Assembly: GCF_029338275.1 (NCBI RefSeq)
Contig: NZ_CP119789.1
Coordinates: forward strand, 2,604,001-2,668,000
DNA length: 64,000 nucleotides
Source of the DNA: Haloarcula ordinaria
Lineage (GTDB): Archaea; Halobacteriota; Halobacteria; Halobacteriales; Haloarculaceae
Reading direction: 5' to 3'
Each line of letters starts with the position of its first letter. Position 1 is the first letter of the stretch. The position numbers and the translations under genes are program-made. Shown one piece after another: positions 33,235-42,392 of this stretch. The notes below the pieces were generated by a model. The model searched no databases. It was given only the letters and a program-made list of their open reading frames with translations, and was not told the origin of the DNA.

Positions 33235-33401
33235 GTACAGCCCTCGCCCCTCGCTCGTCGAGCGCTCCGAGCGGTCTGCGTGGAGGGGTCTCACGATGTG
33301 GCCGACAACCCTGGGGAGCGCATCAACGACGACGAAGTGGACTGAAAGACGGCCGTCGTGCAAAAGAGCGTGCCGAGACCCGGACTACCGAGAATCACCC
33401 G

Positions 33402-34724
33402 TCAGTCGACGCTCAAAGTGCTCTCCAGGGTGGTAGTCGGTGTCTGCCACCAGAGGAAGGCGACGATGACCGTCCCGAGAAAGACGAACCCCCCGGCGAC
33501 ACCGAACGTCAGCGTGAACCCGTAGTCACCGAGTACGCCGCCGAGTATCGACCCGGCACCGCTGGCGAGGCCGGACAGCGCCGTGTACAGTCCGAGCGCC
33601 TCACCGCGGATGGCTGGGGGCGCGAGACGGGTGACGATACTCACCGCCGTGACGGCGACGAGCGCCCATGCCACACCCATCCCAGCGAACAAGAGACCGT
33701 TAGTCGGCAGCGCCAGAGATGCCACCGGGACGAGGCCGCCGACGAGAGCCACCGCGGGATGGAGTATCGCCCGCGAAAGGAGTCCGGCGGCCTGCACGCC
33801 GGTCGCGTCGTACCGCTCGGTGAGGCGTCCGGCGCCGCCGTAGAACAGCGCCGACCCGAGGCTGGAGACGAGGTACAGCGCGAATATCGTGGCCGAATCG
33901 TAGCGAAGCGTACCCGACAGGTACGACGGGAGTGGGCCCCAGAAGACGCCGAACCCGGCGAAGACGGCGACGATGGCGACGAAGTACAGCGAGAGCGACG
34001 GAGTGAGACGACCGAACACCGTCCGGGGCTTGAAGGAGCGCGTGAGCCAGTAGATGCGCCCCGGCCCCATCGGGAACGTCGCGCTGCGAACTGGCAGCCG
34101 GCGCGTCCGGGCGAGTGCGCGAGCGAGACGACTTGCCCGGGACCCGTCGACCGCCTTGGCATCCGGCGGGAGCCACCGCGCGACGAGGACAGCCGCGACG
34201 GCGGCGACGACAGCGCAGACCCACAGCAAGGTCTGCTGTGCGTCTTTCGGTCCCAGCGGGCCCGAGAGCGCCGTCGTCCACGCCAGTCCGAGGACGAGTC
34301 CCCCGGCCCAGCCCCAGCCCTGGTAGCGGTTGAGCGTCGCGAACCGGCCCGGCCAGTCCCGTTCGACGGCGTCCACGGTAACCAGGAGAGTGAGCACCGG
34401 AGCGACTGCACCAGCGGCGAACCACAGGACGCCGTTGCCGAGGATGACGACCACCACGTTCTCCGTCACGGAGACGAGGACGAGCGCGGCCGCTGCCAGT
34501 CCGAGGGCGACGAGGACGAGCGAGCGGCGTCTGCCGGTCCGGTCGGCAAGTCGGCCGAAGGCGAGCGCGCCTGGTGCACCCGCCGCTGCCGCGACGCCTG
34601 CGAGTACCCCCAGTAGCAGCGTGTTCCCACCGATAGTGACGAAATAGAGCGGAACGAGCAGCGAGGCGGCCCCCAGAGCGACGGACCCCAGCCCCCACGC
34701 GTACAGCCAGCGGTCGGACGCCAT
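33402..34724 (-). CDS. MFS transporter
   Basis: A 440-residue membrane protein with twelve hydrophobic segments, and the MFS motif A GRLADRTGRRRS between helices 2 and 3 and a related RLTERYDATG loop between helices 8 and 9. ATG 34724 (MASDRWLYAWGLG) is the correct start; the open frame continues upstream for 240 codons antisense to the neighbouring glycosyltransferase and is not coding. It is divergent from the GT4 gene at 34827. Drug, sugar or metabolite efflux/uptake cannot be distinguished. Confidence 0.88.
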   Translation of the reverse strand: MASDRWLYAWGLGSVALGAASLLVPLYFVTIGGNTLLLGVLAGVAAAAGAPGALAFGRLADRTGRRRSLVLVALGLAAAALVLVSVTENVVVVILGNGVLWFAAGAVAPVLTLLVTVDAVERDWPGRFATLNRYQGWGWAGGLVLGLAWTTALSGPLGPKDAQQTLLWVCAVVAAVAAVLVARWLPPDAKAVDGSRASRLARALARTRRLPVRSATFPMGPGRIYWLTRSFKPRTVFGRLTPSLSLYFVAIVAVFAGFGVFWGPLPSYLSGTLRYDSATIFALYLVSSLGSALFYGGAGRLTERYDATGVQAAGLLSRAILHPAVALVGGLVPVASLALPTNGLLFAGMGVAWALVAVTAVSIVTRLAPPAIRGEALGLYTALSGLASGAGSILGGVLGDYGFTLTFGVAGGFVFLGTVIVAFLWWQTPTTTLESTLSVD

Positions 34725-34826
34725 GCGCAGATGGACAGCCCCGGCGTGGAAAAGCGCGGCGACATCGGGAATGCGTTTCGGAGCCAATAGCAAGGGTTTA
34801 CCCGCTGGTCTGTTTACCCGGCGAGG

Positions 34827-35945
34827 ATGGCACTGCCGCACGTCGCCGCGTTCACTGACACGTACCTGCCGACGGTCAACGGCGTGACCTACACTGTCGA
34901 GACGTGGCGCGACCGCTGGCAGGCACGCGGCGGCCGGATGGACGTCGTCTACCCCAAGAGCGACCACGAACCGGGGGCCGGCGAGTACCCCGTCCGGAGC
35001 CTCCCGTTCCCGTTCTACGAGGGGTTCCGGCTCGGGATGCCACAGATCCCCAACCCCGTGAAGGACGCCGACCTGGTCCACGCGCATACGCCGTTCAGCC
35101 TCGGGATGGCCGGCCAGCGCCTCGCACGGAAACTCGAGGTGCCGCTGGTCGCGTCCTACCACACGCCGAGCGGCGAGTACGCCGAGTACGTGGCGTTCAA
35201 CGGCACCGTCGAGTCGGTGGTGCAGGCGGGGGCCGAGAGCTACGAGCGCTGGTTCTTGGACCGCGCGGCGGTGGTGGTCGCACCGAGCGAGCGGACGGCC
35301 GACCACATCCGAGAGACGGTGGGCACCGACACGCGTCTCGAAGTCATCTCGAACGGCGTCGACACCGACTTCTTCCGACCGGTCGACACCGCGGCCTTCC
35401 GGGAACGCCACGACCTGCCGGACGGTCCGCTCGTCGGGTACACCGGTCGACACGGCTACGAGAAGTGTCTCGAAGATATCCTCGACGCCTGCGAGGGCCT
35501 CGACGTGACCGTGGTCTTCGGCGGTGACGGACCAGCGAGAGAAGACCTAGAGGCTGTCGCCGCAGCTCGTGACCTGGATGTCCGGTTCCTGGGGTTCCTG
35601 GACCGGGCGGAGCTACCCGAACTGTACGCGGCCCTCGACGTCTTCGCGTTCCCGAGTCCCGTCGAGACCCAGGGCCTGGTCGCCCTGGAAGCCAACTGCT
35701 GTGGGACGCCCGTGGCCGGCGTCGACGCGGGTGCGCTCAGTGACACCGTCCACGAGGGCGAGACGGGCTACTCGTACCCCGAGGGAGACCTCGAGGAGTT
35801 CAGACGGGCCATCGAGCGCGTCCTCGACGAGCAGGAGACGCTGAGCGAACGGTGTCTCGCGCGCCGAGATAGCGTCAGCGTCGAGCATGCGGTCGGCAGA
35901 CTCCAGGCAGTCTACGCGGATGTGCTCGACGCACCCCGTCAGTGA
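34827..35945 (+). CDS. GT4 family glycosyltransferase (PimA/diglucosyl-diacylglycerol-type)
   Basis: A 372-residue GT-B enzyme. The acceptor half has FTDTYLPTVNGVTYTVETWR and HAHTPFSLGMAGQRLA, and the donor half has ISNGVDTDFFRPV, FGGDGPAREDLEAVA and SPVETQGLVALEANCCGTPV with the conserved E-x7-E. This is the signature of GT4 enzymes that glycosylate lipids (PimA/PimB and 1,2-diacylglycerol glucosyltransferases), so a role in archaeal glycolipid synthesis is plausible. It is divergent from the MFS gene by 102 bases. Confidence 0.88.
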   Translation: MALPHVAAFTDTYLPTVNGVTYTVETWRDRWQARGGRMDVVYPKSDHEPGAGEYPVRSLPFPFYEGFRLGMPQIPNPVKDADLVHAHTPFSLGMAGQRLARKLEVPLVASYHTPSGEYAEYVAFNGTVESVVQAGAESYERWFLDRAAVVVAPSERTADHIRETVGTDTRLEVISNGVDTDFFRPVDTAAFRERHDLPDGPLVGYTGRHGYEKCLEDILDACEGLDVTVVFGGDGPAREDLEAVAAARDLDVRFLGFLDRAELPELYAALDVFAFPSPVETQGLVALEANCCGTPVAGVDAGALSDTVHEGETGYSYPEGDLEEFRRAIERVLDEQETLSERCLARRDSVSVEHAVGRLQAVYADVLDAPRQ

Positions 35946-36007
35946 TGGTGACACGGAAAAGGAGTGTGGACGAACGGGCGACCGCTTGAGGGGGTGTCAG
36001 CGGGTGC

Positions 36008-36331
36008 TCAGAAGCGCGTGGCTTCGACCCGGTGGGTCTCAGGGACGTAGTCGACGAGGTTGAGGTGGTCCAGCTTCGGGAGGTGCCTGTGGTGGAGCTC
36101 GATGGAGATCGACTTCACCAGGTCCGGGTCGACACCCCCGACACGCTCGTCGTTCGCGGCGATCGCTTCGGCGAGGTCCGAAAGTCCGACCGGTGGGGCC
36201 CGTTCGGCCAGCACAACCAGGGTGACGCAGCGTCGCTCTGAGGCGAGCAAGCGATGTCGTTCGGATTCGCTCAGCTCGACCCCGCTCGCGAGTGACAGCT
36301 CCAGGTTCGTGGCTCGGTGTTTGATGCTCAT
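36008..36331 (-). CDS. DUF7344-like winged-helix regulator
   Basis: A 107-residue DNA-binding protein. It has the shared pattern of this haloarchaeal family: ERHRLLASERRCVTLVVLAE as recognition region, then LSDLAEAIAANDE and the HHRHLPKLDHLNLVDYVP wing. ATG 36331 (MSIKHRATNLELS) begins the conserved part; a longer frame upstream is not conserved. Five genes in the window share this fold. It is upstream of the large sensor regulator at 36559 but on the opposite strand, 227 bases away, so a shared control region is possible. Confidence 0.75.
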   Translation of the reverse strand: MSIKHRATNLELSLASGVELSESERHRLLASERRCVTLVVLAERAPPVGLSDLAEAIAANDERVGGVDPDLVKSISIELHHRHLPKLDHLNLVDYVPETHRVEATRF

Positions 36332-36558
36332 TTGCGACGTGCCTCGGGCGGCGTTGGAAACAACGGTGTCCTCGTGCCTAAAGGAAATGGCTAAATGATT
36401 AGGTTCAATTCGTGGCAGAAGTCGCCATACCTTCACTGGTCTGGTCAGGGAGGGACGCCACGTGAACCTAGCAGTTACGTACCGATTTACCTCGCTTCGA
36501 CCGACCGGCTGCCTCCGCCGGCGGAGGGTTCTTTAACGAGGCAGGTGTGGGTGAGGTA

Positions 36559-39500
36559 ATGAGTACGCCGACGCTGACTGCCGCCCTGCAGGAGACGCTG
36601 GACGGGTTCGACGAAGCCGGGACGCCGCTGACGACGAGCGAGGTCGCGGACCGGCTCGACCTCGGCCGGCGGAGCACGTACGAGCGACTCGACCGACTGA
36701 CCGAGGCCGACCGTCTCCGGAGCAAGAAGGTCGGCGCCAGTGCCCGGGTCTGGTGGCGGCCACCCGATGACACCGCTGTGGGTTCCGGCCCGGAGCAGTT
36801 CGACTCGTTCGTCGACGCCGTCGACGAGTACGCCATCTTCAGACTGGACGCCGACGGTCGTGTGCAGAGCTGGAACGCCGGGGCCGAGCGGCTCAAGGGA
36901 TACACTGCCGACGACGTGCTCGGCGAGTCCTTCTCGATGTTCTACACCGACGAGGACCGGGCCGAGGGGGTACCCGGAGAGAACCTCGAGCGGGCAGTGG
37001 ACGCCGGGACCATCGAACGCGAGGGGTGGCGTCGCCGGAAAGACGGAACGCGGTTCTGGGCGAACGTCACCCTCCAGGCGGTCACCACCGGCGGCGAGCA
37101 CACCGGGTTCATCAAGATAACCAAGGACATGACCGACCGTCGTGAGCGCGAGCGCCAGCTCAGGCGGGAGCGCGACCTCACCCACGAACTGCTCGAGACG
37201 GCCCCCGTACGGTTGGGCATCTACCGGGGCGACGGGACCCTCGAGCGGGTCAACTCGCTGTCCAGGCAGCGAGTCGGACTGGACGACGAGTCGATTCCCG
37301 AGTTCGACATCTCGGACCTGGAGTTCTACGACGCCGACGGTGAGCCGCTGTCGCCGGCGGACCACCCGGTCCCGCAGGTCATCGAGACCGGTGAACCCGC
37401 GGAGACGGTCGTCCAGCACGACGACCCCGAGGGTCGACACCACTGGGTGCGCCTCAGCGCGAGCCCGGTCGTGGGCGACGACGGCGACATCGAGCGGGTC
37501 GTCATCGCCGGCGAGGAGTTCACCGACCTCAAACGGCAGGAGGCACAGCTTGAGCGCCGCCGCGACGAGCTCAGTGCCGAGCTCGACGAGATGTTCGACC
37601 GCATCGACGAGGCGTTCTTCGCCGTGGACGACGACTGGCGGTTCACCTACGTCAACGAACAGGCCGAGAACGCCCTCAAGCGGTCCGCCGGCGAGCTGAT
37701 GGGTCAGCGCATCTGGAACCAGTTCCCCGAGGCCGCCGAGTCGCGGTTCCAGCGGGAGTACGAGCGGGCCCGGGAGACCCAGGAGTCTGTCACCTTCGAA
37801 GCGTACTTCGACCCGGTCGAGACGTGGTTCGAGGTCAGTGCGTACCCGTCCGAGAACGGGCTATCGGTGTACTTCCAGGACATTACCGACCGCAAGCGTC
37901 GCGAAGAGGAACTCGAACGCTACGAGACCATCGTCGAGACGATGAGCGACGGGGTGTACGTCGTCGACGATACCCGGACGATGACGATGGCCAACGAGAG
38001 TTACGCCGAGATACTCGGATACGAGCCCAGCGAGGTCCTCGGGATGGACGTCTCGGACATCGTCGACGGCGAGGTGGCCGAGGAGGCCGAGCGGCTCCAC
38101 GCGCAACTGGCGGACGGCGAGCGCGAGACGGCGCGACTGGAGGCCGAACTCACGACGAGCGAGGGGAAGACGGTCACCGCCGAGGCGACCTTCGCGCTCA
38201 TCGACACCGGAACGGACTCCCAGGAGCGCATCGGCGTCGTTCGGGACGTGACCCAGCGCAGGGCTCGCGAGCGGCGGCTGGAACACTACGAGACCATCGT
38301 CGAGACCATCGAGGACGGCATCTACGCCGTCGACGAGTCGGGCCACTTCACGATGGTCAACGAGGGCTTCTGTCGGTTGACCGGGCTCGAGCGTGCGGCG
38401 CTGGTCGGGGCCCACGCCTCGAAGGTCCAGGACGACGACATCACCGCCGAAGCCGAGGCACAGGCCAGGGAGATGGCCGACGGGGACCGCGACGTCGGGT
38501 CCGTCCAGGTCGACATCGTCACGAGCGACGGCGACACCGTCCCCTGCGAGACCCGGTTCAGTCTGCTCGAGTCGGCCCCGGACCGCGGCCGCTGTGGCGT
38601 CGTGCGTGACATCTCCGACAGGCTCGAACAGGAACGAGAGCTCGAGCGGCGGCTGACCCAGCAGGAGGTCGTCGCCGAACTCGGCCAGCGAGCGCTCACC
38701 GACCACGACATCGACACGCTGATGGCCGAAGCCACGCGCCAGGTCGCCGACGTGCTGGGGACGGACTACTGCAAAGTGCTCGAGTTGAACCAGTCCGAGG
38801 CGACGCTGTTGCTCCGCCAGGGAATCGGCTGGAGCGAGGGGCTGGTCGGGACCACGGAGATATCGGCCGTCGACGACGAGAGCCAGGCGGCCTACACGCT
38901 CGAGACCACCGGTCCGGTGGTCGTCGAGGACCTGGCAACCGAGGACCGGTTCAGCGGTCCCGACCTGCTGACCGACCACGACGTCCGGAGCGGTATCTCG
39001 ACTATCATCGGGTCCGCGAGCGAGCCGTGGGGTGTCCTCGGGGCGCACGCAACCGACGTGCGCTCGCTCTCGGAGACCGACGTCACCTTCGTCCAGTCGG
39101 TCGCCAACGTCCTGGCCTCCGCCATCAAGCGCCGCGACGACGAGACACGGCTGCGACACCAGCGCGAGCAGCTCTCGGCCCTGAACAGCATCAACGCGGT
39201 CGTCCGCGAGACGACGAAGGCGGTCATCGAACAGCCCACGCGGGACGAGATCGAGCGCGTCGTCTGCGAGAACCTCGCCGAGACGGACTCCTACGCGTTC
39301 GCCTGGGTCGGCGAAGCCGACGCCGACTCCGATGCCGTCAACGTCCGGACCGCGGCGGGGACACAGGGGTATCTCGACGACATCACGGTCAAGACCGACC
39401 CGGACGACCCGGACGACCCGCACGGCCTGGGACCGACCGGTCGTGCGCTCCGCGAGACCGAACCGCAGGTCGCCCGGAACCTCGCTGACAACGAGCGCCA

Positions 39501-40362
39501 CGAGCCCTGGGACGAGTGGGCCGCGGCCGCGGGCGTGGCGGCGTCGGTCGCGATTCCCATCGCCCACGACGGGAGCGTCTACGGGGTCCTCAACGTCTAC
39601 TCGGAGCGGGCCGAGGCCTTCGACCCCGCGGAGCTGGCCGTCGTCGGCCAGCTCGGCGAGGTGGTCGGTCACGCCATCGCCGCGACCGAGCGAAAGCGTG
39701 CGCTCACCAGCGACGAGGTGGTCGAGCTCGAGTTCGCGGTCCACGACATCTTCGAGGACGTGACGGGTGTCACGGCGCCGTCGGGGACGGTCCACATCGA
39801 CCAGGTGGTTCCGGTCGACGACGGGAACTACATCATCTACGGCACCGCGTCGGACGAGGCCGCGGCGGCGTTCCCGGACCTCGTCGAGGCGATGCCGAAC
39901 TGGTCGTCTGCAACACTCCGGGCGGCAGACGACGGGTCGAACTTCGAACTCAAGATGTCGGACCCCCCGATACTCTCGACGCTGGCGGAGGCGGGCGGAC
40001 TCGTCGAATCCGCGACCCTGGAGGACGGAACCTACCACCTGACCGTCCACCTCTCGCCGAACACAGAGGTCAGGCGGGTGACCGACGCCGTCCTGGCAGC
40101 GTACCCGTCGGCGTCGCTCCTCCGGCGGCGCCAGCTGACCCGCACGGAAGGGGGCGCAGTCGCGGTCCAGCAGACGCTCGAAGAGGAGCTCACCGACCGC
40201 CAGCGGACGGTGCTGACCGCGGCGTTCCACGCCGGATTCTTCGAGTGGCCCCGCGACGTCACCGGCGAGGACCTCGCTGCCTCGCTGGACGTATCCCCGC
40301 CGACCGTCCACCAGCACCTCCGGAAGGCTCAGCGGAAGGTCTTCGCGGCGCTGTTCTCCTGA
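36559..40362 (+). CDS. PAS/GAF multi-sensor regulator, bacterio-opsin activator (Bat) type
   Basis: A 1267-residue cytosolic sensor-regulator. In order: an N-terminal winged helix (about 10-70; SEVADRLDLGRRSTYERLDRL), five PAS domains (about 90-205, 210-340, 345-455, 460-575, 580-695), two GAF domains (about 710-860, 890-1050), a Bat-type GAF/receptor region (about 1060-1205) and a C-terminal HTH_10 domain (LTDRQRTVLTAAFHAGFFEW, DVSPPTVHQHLRKAQRKV). There is no kinase domain. Bat proteins sense oxygen or light and switch on bacterioruberin/opsin-type genes. Two DNA-binding domains at opposite ends is notable. Confidence 0.85.
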   Translation: MSTPTLTAALQETLDGFDEAGTPLTTSEVADRLDLGRRSTYERLDRLTEADRLRSKKVGASARVWWRPPDDTAVGSGPEQFDSFVDAVDEYAIFRLDADGRVQSWNAGAERLKGYTADDVLGESFSMFYTDEDRAEGVPGENLERAVDAGTIEREGWRRRKDGTRFWANVTLQAVTTGGEHTGFIKITKDMTDRRERERQLRRERDLTHELLETAPVRLGIYRGDGTLERVNSLSRQRVGLDDESIPEFDISDLEFYDADGEPLSPADHPVPQVIETGEPAETVVQHDDPEGRHHWVRLSASPVVGDDGDIERVVIAGEEFTDLKRQEAQLERRRDELSAELDEMFDRIDEAFFAVDDDWRFTYVNEQAENALKRSAGELMGQRIWNQFPEAAESRFQREYERARETQESVTFEAYFDPVETWFEVSAYPSENGLSVYFQDITDRKRREEELERYETIVETMSDGVYVVDDTRTMTMANESYAEILGYEPSEVLGMDVSDIVDGEVAEEAERLHAQLADGERETARLEAELTTSEGKTVTAEATFALIDTGTDSQERIGVVRDVTQRRARERRLEHYETIVETIEDGIYAVDESGHFTMVNEGFCRLTGLERAALVGAHASKVQDDDITAEAEAQAREMADGDRDVGSVQVDIVTSDGDTVPCETRFSLLESAPDRGRCGVVRDISDRLEQERELERRLTQQEVVAELGQRALTDHDIDTLMAEATRQVADVLGTDYCKVLELNQSEATLLLRQGIGWSEGLVGTTEISAVDDESQAAYTLETTGPVVVEDLATEDRFSGPDLLTDHDVRSGISTIIGSASEPWGVLGAHATDVRSLSETDVTFVQSVANVLASAIKRRDDETRLRHQREQLSALNSINAVVRETTKAVIEQPTRDEIERVVCENLAETDSYAFAWVGEADADSDAVNVRTAAGTQGYLDDITVKTDPDDPDDPHGLGPTGRALRETEPQVARNLADNERHEPWDEWAAAAGVAASVAIPIAHDGSVYGVLNVYSERAEAFDPAELAVVGQLGEVVGHAIAATERKRALTSDEVVELEFAVHDIFEDVTGVTAPSGTVHIDQVVPVDDGNYIIYGTASDEAAAAFPDLVEAMPNWSSATLRAADDGSNFELKMSDPPILSTLAEAGGLVESATLEDGTYHLTVHLSPNTEVRRVTDAVLAAYPSASLLRRRQLTRTEGGAVAVQQTLEEELTDRQRTVLTAAFHAGFFEWPRDVTGEDLAASLDVSPPTVHQHLRKAQRKVFAALFS

Positions 40363-40371
40363 ACAGCCGGC

Positions 40372-40563
40372 TCAGGCACGGGAGCGGCTACGTCCGACCC
40401 CGAAGGCCACTCCGTTTACAAGCCCGAGCAACACGCCGAAGTAGAGGTCACCGAGCACGACCGCAAGCACGAGTCCGACGCCGAGTCCGAGCGCGATTCC
40501 TTTCAGCATCGTCGGCCAGTGCACCCAGTCGAACCGGCCCCCAGCCTCGGACTCGTCTGTCAT
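40372..40563 (-). CDS. Small haloarchaeal membrane protein
   Basis: A 63-residue protein with a polar head (MTDESEAGGRFDWVHWPTML) and two membrane segments (KGIALGLGVGLVLAVVLGDL, YFGVLLGLVNGVAFGVG), ending in a basic tail (RSRSRA). It sits between the sensor and gatA and is transcribed in the same direction as gatA; a conserved but unstudied type of gene in haloarchaea. Confidence 0.65.
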   Translation of the reverse strand: MTDESEAGGRFDWVHWPTMLKGIALGLGVGLVLAVVLGDLYFGVLLGLVNGVAFGVGRSRSRA

Positions 40564-40610
40564 ACGTTCGGTGAGGGGTGGTCGGCTGATAAGGCTTCAG
40601 TCGCGATCGG

Positions 40611-41888
40611 TCAGGCCAGCGCGCTGCCGGCGCGGATTATCGTCCGTTCGCCGAACGCCGGGCCGACCAGCTGGAGCCCCACGGGGAGGCCCGCGTCGGT
40701 CTCCCCGGCCGGGACCGAGATGGCCGGGAGGTTCGCCAGATTGACCGGCGTGGTGTTCGCGTCGGCCAGATACATCGTCAGCGGGTCGTCGAGGCTCTCG
40801 CCGCGCTTCATCGGCGGCACCGGCATCGTCGGCGAGGCGAGCACGTCGGCGTCCTCGAGCGCCTCGTCGAAGTCCTGCTTGACCCAGGCGCGGGCGTCCT
40901 GGGCCTTCTTGTAGTACTTGTCGTGGTAGCCGGCCGAGAGGGCGTAGGTGCCCAGCAGGATGCGGCGTTTGACCTCCTCACCGAAGCCCTCCTCGCGGGC
41001 TTTCGCGAACGACTCGTTCCAGTTGCCGTCGTAGCCACCCGACTCGCCGTAGCGGACGCCGTCGAACCGGGCGAGGTTCGAGGAGGCCTCGGACATGGCG
41101 ATGACGTAGTAGGCCTCGACGGCGTGTTCGACCGACGGGAGGTCGACCTCGTGGTACGTCGCGCCCTGTGTTTCCAGCTCGGCCATCGCGTCCCAGAACG
41201 TCTCGACGACGGCCTCGTCAGCACCGTCTAAGAGTTCGGTGGGTACGCCGATGGAGAGCCCCTCGACGTCGCCGTCGGCCGCGTCGGCGTAGGACTGCTG
41301 GCCGTCCGGTGCTTCGCGCGTGGTGGCGTCGTGCTCGTCGGGGCCGGCGATGACCTCCAGCAGTTCGGCGGCCGCTTCGGTGGTCGGGGCGATAGGACCG
41401 ATCTGTTCGAGACTGTTGGCGTAGGCGACCAGGCCGTATCGGGAGACCAGGCCGTAGGTGGGCTTGATACCGACGACGCCGCAGAAGGCGGCGGGACAGC
41501 GGATGGAGCCACCCGTATCAGAGCCCAGCGCCATATCGGCGTCACCCGCGGCGACCACTGCAGCGGAACCGCCGGAGGAGCCCCCGGGGACACGCCCCTC
41601 GGCAACGGGATTCTCGACGGGACCGAACGCCGACGTCTCGGTCGTCGTCCCCATCCCGAACTCGTCCATGTTGGTCTTCCCGGGGATGGTCGCGCCGGCG
41701 GCTTTCAGCCGTTCGACGACCGTCGCGTCGTAGGGCGGGACGTAGTCTTCGAGCATCGCCGACCCGCAGGTGGTGCGGACGCCCTCGGTGGAGATGTTGT
41801 CCTTGACCGCGACGGTCCGACCCGCGAGCGGGCCGTCGTCAGCCCCCTCGATACGTTCGGTCGTGACGTAGCCGTTGTAGTCGGTCAT
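40611..41888 (-). CDS. gatA: Aspartyl/glutamyl-tRNA amidotransferase subunit A
   Basis: A 425-residue amidase that supplies ammonia from glutamine to convert Glu-tRNA(Gln) or Asp-tRNA(Asn) to the correct amide. The Lys-Ser-Ser catalytic triad region is visible: AVKDNIS (Lys near residue 29) and GGSSGGSAA (near residues 103-111) with the signature GSDTGGSIRCPAAFCGVVG. The length is shorter than bacterial GatA (about 485). It follows gatC by one base, while gatB is not in this window. Two base pairs separate gatC stop and gatA start, so coupling is likely. Confidence 0.95.
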   Translation of the reverse strand: MTDYNGYVTTERIEGADDGPLAGRTVAVKDNISTEGVRTTCGSAMLEDYVPPYDATVVERLKAAGATIPGKTNMDEFGMGTTTETSAFGPVENPVAEGRVPGGSSGGSAAVVAAGDADMALGSDTGGSIRCPAAFCGVVGIKPTYGLVSRYGLVAYANSLEQIGPIAPTTEAAAELLEVIAGPDEHDATTREAPDGQQSYADAADGDVEGLSIGVPTELLDGADEAVVETFWDAMAELETQGATYHEVDLPSVEHAVEAYYVIAMSEASSNLARFDGVRYGESGGYDGNWNESFAKAREEGFGEEVKRRILLGTYALSAGYHDKYYKKAQDARAWVKQDFDEALEDADVLASPTMPVPPMKRGESLDDPLTMYLADANTTPVNLANLPAISVPAGETDAGLPVGLQLVGPAFGERTIIRAGSALA

Positions 41889-41889
41889 C

Positions 41890-42168
41890 TCACGACACCT
41901 TCGGGCCTTTGAACTGCCCTTCCTCCGATTCCGGGGCGTTCTGGAGCGCTTCGTCCTGACTCAGGCACTCGCGGACCTCGTCCGGTCGCATGACGTTCGC
42001 GAGGGCCGCCTCGCGCTCGGTCTCGGGCACCTCGTCGAGTGCCTCGAACGCTTCGAGGATATCGCCGAACTGCTCGGTGAACCGCTCGACCTCGTCGTCC
42101 TCGAGGTCGACGCGGGCGAGCTCCGCGACGTGACGGACCTCGTCGGGGTCGACGGCGTTGTCGCTCAT
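41890..42168 (-). CDS. gatC: Aspartyl/glutamyl-tRNA amidotransferase subunit C
   Basis: A 92-residue subunit that wraps around the GatA-GatB interface and stabilises the GatCAB complex. The family pattern is clear: DPDEVRHVAELARVDLEDDE, FTEQFGDILEAFEALDEV, LANVMRPDEVRECLSQDEAL. It is immediately upstream of gatA on the same strand. The start MSDNAVDPDEV is at the expected position. Confidence 0.93.
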   Translation of the reverse strand: MSDNAVDPDEVRHVAELARVDLEDDEVERFTEQFGDILEAFEALDEVPETEREAALANVMRPDEVRECLSQDEALQNAPESEEGQFKGPKVS

Positions 42169-42315
42169 GTCTCCGCGGTGGACTGGCCCGGCGGTAAGCG
42201 TTTCGAAACGGCGACCCCCTAACCAGGTTGGGTAGTTAGTGAAGGTGGAGGCTCACGAACAGATGTAGTAAGAGAAGTTATGGAATCGAAAAAATTCCCT
42301 CCGAATCAGAGCAAA

Positions 42316-42325
42316 GGTTTTAAGT
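42316..42325 (+). promoter_or_regulatory. TATA box of tfb
   Basis: ggttttaagt lies about 68-77 bases before the tfb ATG at 42393, so transcription should start near 42350 with a leader of about 45 bases. Confidence 0.5.
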
Positions 42326-42363
42326 CGCCCGAGCCACAACAGAAAAGTACAGAAGACGTTTTC

Positions 42364-42378
42364 CGGGTCTCAGACCCG
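42364..42378. promoter_or_regulatory. Palindrome in the tfb leader
   Basis: cgggtct-c-agacccg is a perfect 7-base dyad around a single central base, ending 14 bases before the start codon. It may be an operator bound by a dimeric regulator, or a small hairpin. Confidence 0.4.
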
Positions 42379-42392
42379 TCTGTCCGTAACCA

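Noticed and set aside
31915..33363. Long frame antisense to the glycosyltransferase at 32185
   Set aside because: No domain; opposite strand carries complete GT-B motifs.
34725..35453. N-terminal extension of the MFS transporter antisense to the GT4 gene
   Set aside because: The extension has no transporter similarity, overlaps a confident gene and precedes a good ATG at the normal family start.
37861..40317. An 818-codon open frame antisense to the large sensor gene
   Set aside because: It mirrors the codon bias of the sensor gene in a high-GC genome, has no domain, and the plus-strand frame has seven recognisable domains in order.
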